Below the pieces are notes generated by a model. It made no database searches. It was not told the origin of the DNA and saw only the letters and a list, made by a program, of their open reading frames with translations. Below are positions 4,241 through 8,589 of a stretch of 8,589 bases of DNA, in pieces; position 1 is the stretch's first letter; every line of letters begins with the position of its first letter. Position numbers and translations under genes: made by a program. Source of the stretch: an uncultured Prevotella sp. (GTDB taxonomy: Bacteria > Bacteroidota > Bacteroidia > Bacteroidales > Bacteroidaceae); NCBI GenBank assembly GCA_900547085.1, contig URFI01000090.1, forward strand, positions 1-8,589, given 5' to 3'.

Positions 4241-6853
4241 ATGATATACCCAACGAACTTTGAAAGCAAGATTGGCTTTGACAAGATACGCGAACTGCTG
4301 AAGGCGCGCTGCCTCTCCACGCTGGGCAAGGAACAGGTGGACGCTCTGGCGTTCTGCACCGACCCCGCCACCATCAGTGCATGGCTCGAGCAGACGCGAG
4401 AGATGAGGCGCATACAGCAGGAGGACGACAACTTTCCACTGCAATATTTCTTCGACATGCGACAGGCCATCGCCCGCATTCGACTGGAGAACACGCACTT
4501 GGAGGAAGACGAGCTGTTTGACCTGCGCCGCTCGCTGGAGACCATCATCGCCATTGTGCGCTTTCTGGCTCAGACCGAAGGCGATGATGCCGATGACGCA
4601 CAAGGCGAAAGACAAGTCAAGAGGGATGGCGAGGGGGATGACGACGACAGCCGTCCCACCCGCTACCGCTACCCTGCCCTGCAAGAACTGACGCGCGGCG
4701 TGGTGGTGTTTCCACAGCTTTTGCGGCGAATCGACCAGATTCTCGACAAGTTGGGGCACATCCGCGACAACGCCTCACCGACCCTGGCACAGATACGCAG
4801 CGAACTAAGACGCACCGAGGGCAGCATCTCGCACACGCTGGCCAGCATCCTGCGCGCCGCCCAGAGCGAGGGCGTGGTAGACAAAGACGTGGCCCCCACC
4901 CTGCGCGACGGTCGACTGGTCATCCCCGTGGCACCAGGACTGAAACGCAAGATCAAGGGCATCGTGCACGACGAGTCGGCCACGGGACGCACCGTGTTCA
5001 TCGAACCCACCGAGGTGGTAGAGGCCAACAACCGCATCAGGGAACTGGAGAGCGAGGAACGCAAAGAGGTGATTCGCATTCTCTCCGAGGTGACGCGCGA
5101 GGTGCGGCCGCACGTCAAAGAGCTGTTAATGGCCTACGGCATGCTGGCCAAGATTGACTTGGTGCGCGCCAAGGCCGAGTTGGCCAAACTCATCAAGGCC
5201 ATTGAACCGCAACTACAGTCACAGCCGTACATCGACTGGATTGGGGCCACGCACCCCCTGCTGCGCCTGTCGCTGGAGAAACAGGGCAAACAGGTGGTGC
5301 CGCTCGACATCATCCTCACGCCTCAGAAGCGCATGCTCATCATCTCGGGACCCAACGCCGGCGGCAAGTCGGTATGCCTCAAGACCGTGGGACTGCTACA
5401 ATACATGCTGCAATGCGGACTGAGCATCCCCGTTGGCGAACGCTCAAAGGCGGGCATCTTCGAACACCTGATGATTGACATCGGTGACGAACAGAGCATA
5501 GAGAACGACCTGAGCACCTACTCGAGCCACCTGCTCAACATGAAGAACATGATGAAGACGGCCAATCCCGGCACCCTGCTGCTCATCGACGAGTTTGGCA
5601 CCGGCACCGAGCCACAGATAGGTGGCGCCATTGCCGAGGCGGTGCTGGAGCAGTTTTGCGACAAACAGGCATGGGGCGTCATCACCACCCACTACCAGAA
5701 CCTGAAACATTACGCCGACGCTCACCCCGGTGTGGTTAACGGAGCCATGCTCTACGACCGCCACGAGATGCAGGCCTTGTTCAAGTTGGCCATCGGACAG
5801 CCGGGCAGCAGCTTTGCCATCGAGATAGCGCGCAAGACGGGCATCCCCGAAACGGTAATCAGCAAGGCCAGCGACATCGTGGGGACCGACTACATACAAA
5901 GCGACAAATACCTTCAGGACATCGTGCGCGACAAGCGCTACTGGGAGAACAAGCGGCAAACCATCCACCAGCGCGAGAAGGACATGGAGAAGACCATCGC
6001 ACGCTACGAGAACGATATTCGTGAGGTGGAGCAAGAACGCAAGCTCATCATCAAGCGCGCCAAAGAGCAGGCCGACGAACTGTTCAGGCAGAGCAACAAG
6101 CGCATTGAGAACGCCATACGCGAGATACGCGAGCAGCAGGCCGAGAAAGAGGCCACGCGGCGCATACGAGAAGATTTGAAGGTGTTTGAACAGGGCATCA
6201 AGGCCGACGATTCCCAAGCAACCAACGGCACCATGAGCGATGAGCAGTTTGCCAAGAAGGTGGAGCAGATGCGGCTTCGCAAAGAACGCAAGGAAAAGCG
6301 CAAGGCCGAGAAAGCCAAACAGCAACAGAAGCGACAAGAAGAGGTGCGACAGGCTGCCGACCGCCAGCAACAGCGAAAAGCCATCGCACCGGGCGACCGG
6401 GTTCGTATCATCGGTCTCACCACCATCGGCACCGTTGAGCAGGTGGAGGGCGACAACGCTACCGTAATCTTCGGCGACATGCGCACCAAGATGCGCGCCA
6501 GTAGGTTGGAACACGCCATCGAACAAACCACGCAGCCTACGTTGGAAGAACGACTGGGGGCCGTGAAGATAAGTAAAAAAACACGCGGCACCATCGACGA
6601 GCACCGCAAGAACTTTCACCAAGACCTGGACGTGCGGGGCATGCGGGGCGACGAGGCCCTGAACGCTGTGCAGTATTTCATCGACGATGCCATACTTATG
6701 GGTATGGATCGGGTGCGCATCCTCCACGGAAAGGGCAACGGCATCCTGCGCCAACTCATCCGCGACTACCTCTCGGGCATACCCAACGTAACCGGTTACC
6801 GTGACGAGCACGTGCAGTTTGGCGGTGCGGGCATCACGGTGGTGGAACTGTAA
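4241..6853 (+). CDS. mutS2: MutS2 (RqcU-like ATPase with Smr domain)
   Basis: 870 residues. MutS2 proteins are ABC-type ATPases. They have been linked to suppression of homologous recombination and, in Bacillus subtilis, to splitting of collided ribosomes. Order of parts: N-terminal core and clamp region (1 to about 340); Walker A GPNAGGKS (370-377); Walker B LLLIDEFGTGTEP with Asp450-Glu451; the ITTHY switch with His484; a long charged coiled coil (about 575-712); a KOW-like beta segment (about 715-755); and a C-terminal Smr domain (about 795-870) with LDVRG (796-800) and HGKGNG (829-834). There is no N-terminal mismatch-recognition domain, which separates it from MutS. The frame is open back to 4190, but ATG 4241 (MIYPTNFESKIGF) gives the start expected for Bacteroidales homologues and follows the -7 box. 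Unusual is an acidic, low-complexity insertion at about 114-140. topB follows after 23 bp. Confidence 0.95.
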   Translation: MIYPTNFESKIGFDKIRELLKARCLSTLGKEQVDALAFCTDPATISAWLEQTREMRRIQQEDDNFPLQYFFDMRQAIARIRLENTHLEEDELFDLRRSLETIIAIVRFLAQTEGDDADDAQGERQVKRDGEGDDDDSRPTRYRYPALQELTRGVVVFPQLLRRIDQILDKLGHIRDNASPTLAQIRSELRRTEGSISHTLASILRAAQSEGVVDKDVAPTLRDGRLVIPVAPGLKRKIKGIVHDESATGRTVFIEPTEVVEANNRIRELESEERKEVIRILSEVTREVRPHVKELLMAYGMLAKIDLVRAKAELAKLIKAIEPQLQSQPYIDWIGATHPLLRLSLEKQGKQVVPLDIILTPQKRMLIISGPNAGGKSVCLKTVGLLQYMLQCGLSIPVGERSKAGIFEHLMIDIGDEQSIENDLSTYSSHLLNMKNMMKTANPGTLLLIDEFGTGTEPQIGGAIAEAVLEQFCDKQAWGVITTHYQNLKHYADAHPGVVNGAMLYDRHEMQALFKLAIGQPGSSFAIEIARKTGIPETVISKASDIVGTDYIQSDKYLQDIVRDKRYWENKRQTIHQREKDMEKTIARYENDIREVEQERKLIIKRAKEQADELFRQSNKRIENAIREIREQQAEKEATRRIREDLKVFEQGIKADDSQATNGTMSDEQFAKKVEQMRLRKERKEKRKAEKAKQQQKRQEEVRQAADRQQQRKAIAPGDRVRIIGLTTIGTVEQVEGDNATVIFGDMRTKMRASRLEHAIEQTTQPTLEERLGAVKISKKTRGTIDEHRKNFHQDLDVRGMRGDEALNAVQYFIDDAILMGMDRVRILHGKGNGILRQLIRDYLSGIPNVTGYRDEHVQFGGAGITVVEL

Positions 6854-6876
6854 AAAACGAAAGACTGATACTGACA

Positions 6877-8589
6877 ATGATTGTTTGCATAGCAGAGAAA
6901 CCCAGCGTGGCCAAAGACATCGCACGCATCATAGGTGCCCATAGCTCGAAAAACGGTTATATGGAGGGCAATGGCTACCAGGTGACGTGGACCTTCGGAC
7001 ACCTGTGCTGTCTGAAAGAGCCCAACGACTACTACGATAACTGGAAACACTGGAGTTTGGCCGCCCTGCCCATGTTGCCGCCAAGGTTCGGCATCAAGCT
7101 CATCGACGACGAGGGCATCAAACGACAGTTTGCCATCATCGAACAACTGATGCAGCATGCCGACAGCATCATCAACTGTGGTGACGCGGGACAAGAAGGT
7201 GAGCTGATTCAGCGGTGGGTGATGCAGAAGGCGCAAGCCAAATGCCCCGTGAAGCGGTTGTGGATAAGCTCAATGACCGACGAGGCCATCCGCGAGGGAT
7301 TCAACAAGCTAAAAGAGCAATCGGTCTACGAGCCGCTGTATCTGGCTGGGTTGTCACGCGCCATCGGCGACTGGATATTGGGCATGAACGCCACGCGTCT
7401 GTACACCCTGAAATATGGACGCAACCGACAGGTGCTGAGCATAGGGCGAGTGCAGACACCCACCTTGGCGCTGATTGTGAGCAGGCAGAAAGAAATAGAC
7501 AACTTCAAGCCCGAGACGTATTGGGTGCTGGCCACCATCTACCGCGACACCACGTTTACCGCCACCAAAGGCCGCTTTGACAAGAAAGAGGATGGCGAGG
7601 CTGCCTTTAAGACCATTGAGGGTGAACCGTTTACCGTGACCGACGTGCAAAAGAAAAAGGGCACGGAAGCACCGCCAAAGCTATACGACCTCACCTCGTT
7701 GCAGGTAGACTGCAACAAGAAGTTTGGCTATTCGGCCGAGATGACGCTCAACCTGATTCAAAGTTTGTACGAGAAGAAATACACCACTTATCCGCGTGTG
7801 GACACCCAGTATCTGTCGGACGACATCTATCCCAAATGTCCGCAAACCATGAACGGCCTTTATCAGACAAAGATACAAAGCAAGACGGTGTATGCCGAAC
7901 TCATCAAGCCGTTGGGCGGAAAGCCGCTGAAGAAATCGAAAAAGGTGTTCGACTCCTCAAAAGTAACCGACCACCACGCCATCATCCCCACCGGCGTGCC
8001 ACCCAAGGGACTGTCGAACATGGAAGAAAACGTGTTCGACCTCATCGCCCGACGCTTCATCGCCGTGTTCTACGACGATTGCAAGTTCGCCACCACCACC
8101 GTCATGGGAAAGGTGAAGGACATCGAGTTCAAGGCGAGCGGCAAAGAGATATTGGCCCCGGGATGGAGGAACGTGTACGCCAAAAACCAGCAAGAGGACG
8201 ACGACGCTGACGAGAAGGCTGCAGACGAGGAACGCACCCTGCCCACCTTCACAAAGGGCGAGAGCGGAACACACGTCCCCACCCTGACCGAGAAGCAAAC
8301 CACCCCACCGAAATATTACACCGAGGCCACCCTGCTGCGCGCCATGGAGACGGCGGGAAAGTTTGTTGACGACGAGGAGCTGCGTGCCGCCTTGAAGGAA
8401 AACGGTATCGGTCGACCCTCGTCACGCGCCAGCATCATCGAAACTCTATTCAAGCGTCATTACATCCAGCGCGAACGCAAACGCATCGTAGCGACGCCCT
8501 TGGGAATACAACTTATTGACATCATCAAGGAGAAACTGCTGACGAGCTGCGAGCTGACGGGCATCTGGGAGAAGAAGCTGCGCGACATC
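6877..8589 (+). CDS. topB: DNA topoisomerase III, type IA (3' end beyond window)
   Basis: 571 codons are open from ATG 6877 to the right edge; the C-terminal part is missing. Type IA topoisomerases cut one DNA strand through a 5'-phosphotyrosine link and pass the other strand, resolving single-stranded and recombination intermediates. Visible parts: toprim domain with IAEKPSVAKDIA (Glu7, Lys8) and DAGQEGEL (Asp103, Glu107); IGRVQTPTL (189-197); the catalytic tyrosine in TYPRVDTQYL (Tyr305); HHAIIPTG; and GIGRPSSRASIIETL (about 510-524). A short acidic linker (QQEDDDADEKAADEE) lies near 434-448. The second acidic position of the toprim DxDxE motif is Gly105 rather than Asp. The gene lies 23 bp after mutS2 with no promoter between, so it probably shares the mutS2 transcript. 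Confidence 0.94.
   Translation, partial: MIVCIAEKPSVAKDIARIIGAHSSKNGYMEGNGYQVTWTFGHLCCLKEPNDYYDNWKHWSLAALPMLPPRFGIKLIDDEGIKRQFAIIEQLMQHADSIINCGDAGQEGELIQRWVMQKAQAKCPVKRLWISSMTDEAIREGFNKLKEQSVYEPLYLAGLSRAIGDWILGMNATRLYTLKYGRNRQVLSIGRVQTPTLALIVSRQKEIDNFKPETYWVLATIYRDTTFTATKGRFDKKEDGEAAFKTIEGEPFTVTDVQKKKGTEAPPKLYDLTSLQVDCNKKFGYSAEMTLNLIQSLYEKKYTTYPRVDTQYLSDDIYPKCPQTMNGLYQTKIQSKTVYAELIKPLGGKPLKKSKKVFDSSKVTDHHAIIPTGVPPKGLSNMEENVFDLIARRFIAVFYDDCKFATTTVMGKVKDIEFKASGKEILAPGWRNVYAKNQQEDDDADEKAADEERTLPTFTKGESGTHVPTLTEKQTTPPKYYTEATLLRAMETAGKFVDDEELRAALKENGIGRPSSRASIIETLFKRHYIQRERKRIVATPLGIQLIDIIKEKLLTSCELTGIWEKKLRDI

Noticed and set aside
4136..4759. 207-codon minus strand frame opposite the start of mutS2
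   Set aside because: It is antisense to the well-supported MutS2 N-terminus, has no recognisable domain and has no promoter.
5444..6925. 493-codon minus strand frame opposite mutS2
   Set aside because: It is an antisense shadow produced by the GC-rich codons of mutS2, with a Leu/Val/His/Ala-biased composition and no motif.

Overview
The window looks like chromosomal DNA from a member of the Bacteroidota, most likely a Prevotella-type Bacteroidales. Three transcription starts carry the phylum's characteristic -7 box (TAnnTTTG, each time as TATCTTTG). Shine-Dalgarno sequences are mostly absent. The MutS2 and topoisomerase III proteins also read as Bacteroidales versions. All convincing genes lie on the + strand.

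Layout. Positions 1-985 hold no convincing gene: an AT-rich stretch, seven 9-bp tandem units (436-500), a strong intrinsic terminator (502-544) with no clear gene in front of it, and an unexplained GC-richer patch. An M20-family amidohydrolase follows (1043-2203) behind a good promoter. Next comes a tight pair: a 65-residue protein of unknown function and a small stand-alone HD hydrolase of the SpoT/MESH1 type (2289-2927). A roughly 600-bp gap carries a striking nested inverted repeat (2989-3200) of REP/MITE appearance. Then comes a HigBA-type toxin-antitoxin operon (3521-4203) whose promoter is overlaid with two small inverted repeats. The right half is visibly more GC-rich and contains mutS2 (4241-6853) and, 23 bp later, topB (6877 to beyond the right edge).

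How the genes relate. mutS2 and topB form a probable housekeeping operon for nucleic-acid and ribosome maintenance. The left half is accessory in character: AT-richer, with a toxin-antitoxin module, a repeat element and an alarmone-hydrolase-like enzyme with an uncharacterised small partner. The most interesting points are the nested palindrome, the possibly leaderless mutS2 mRNA, the toprim Asp-to-Gly change in TopB, and the small-protein/HD pair. I see no CRISPR array, tRNA, rRNA or intact insertion sequence. No complete new system is proven here; the 65-aa/HD pair is the best candidate for one.
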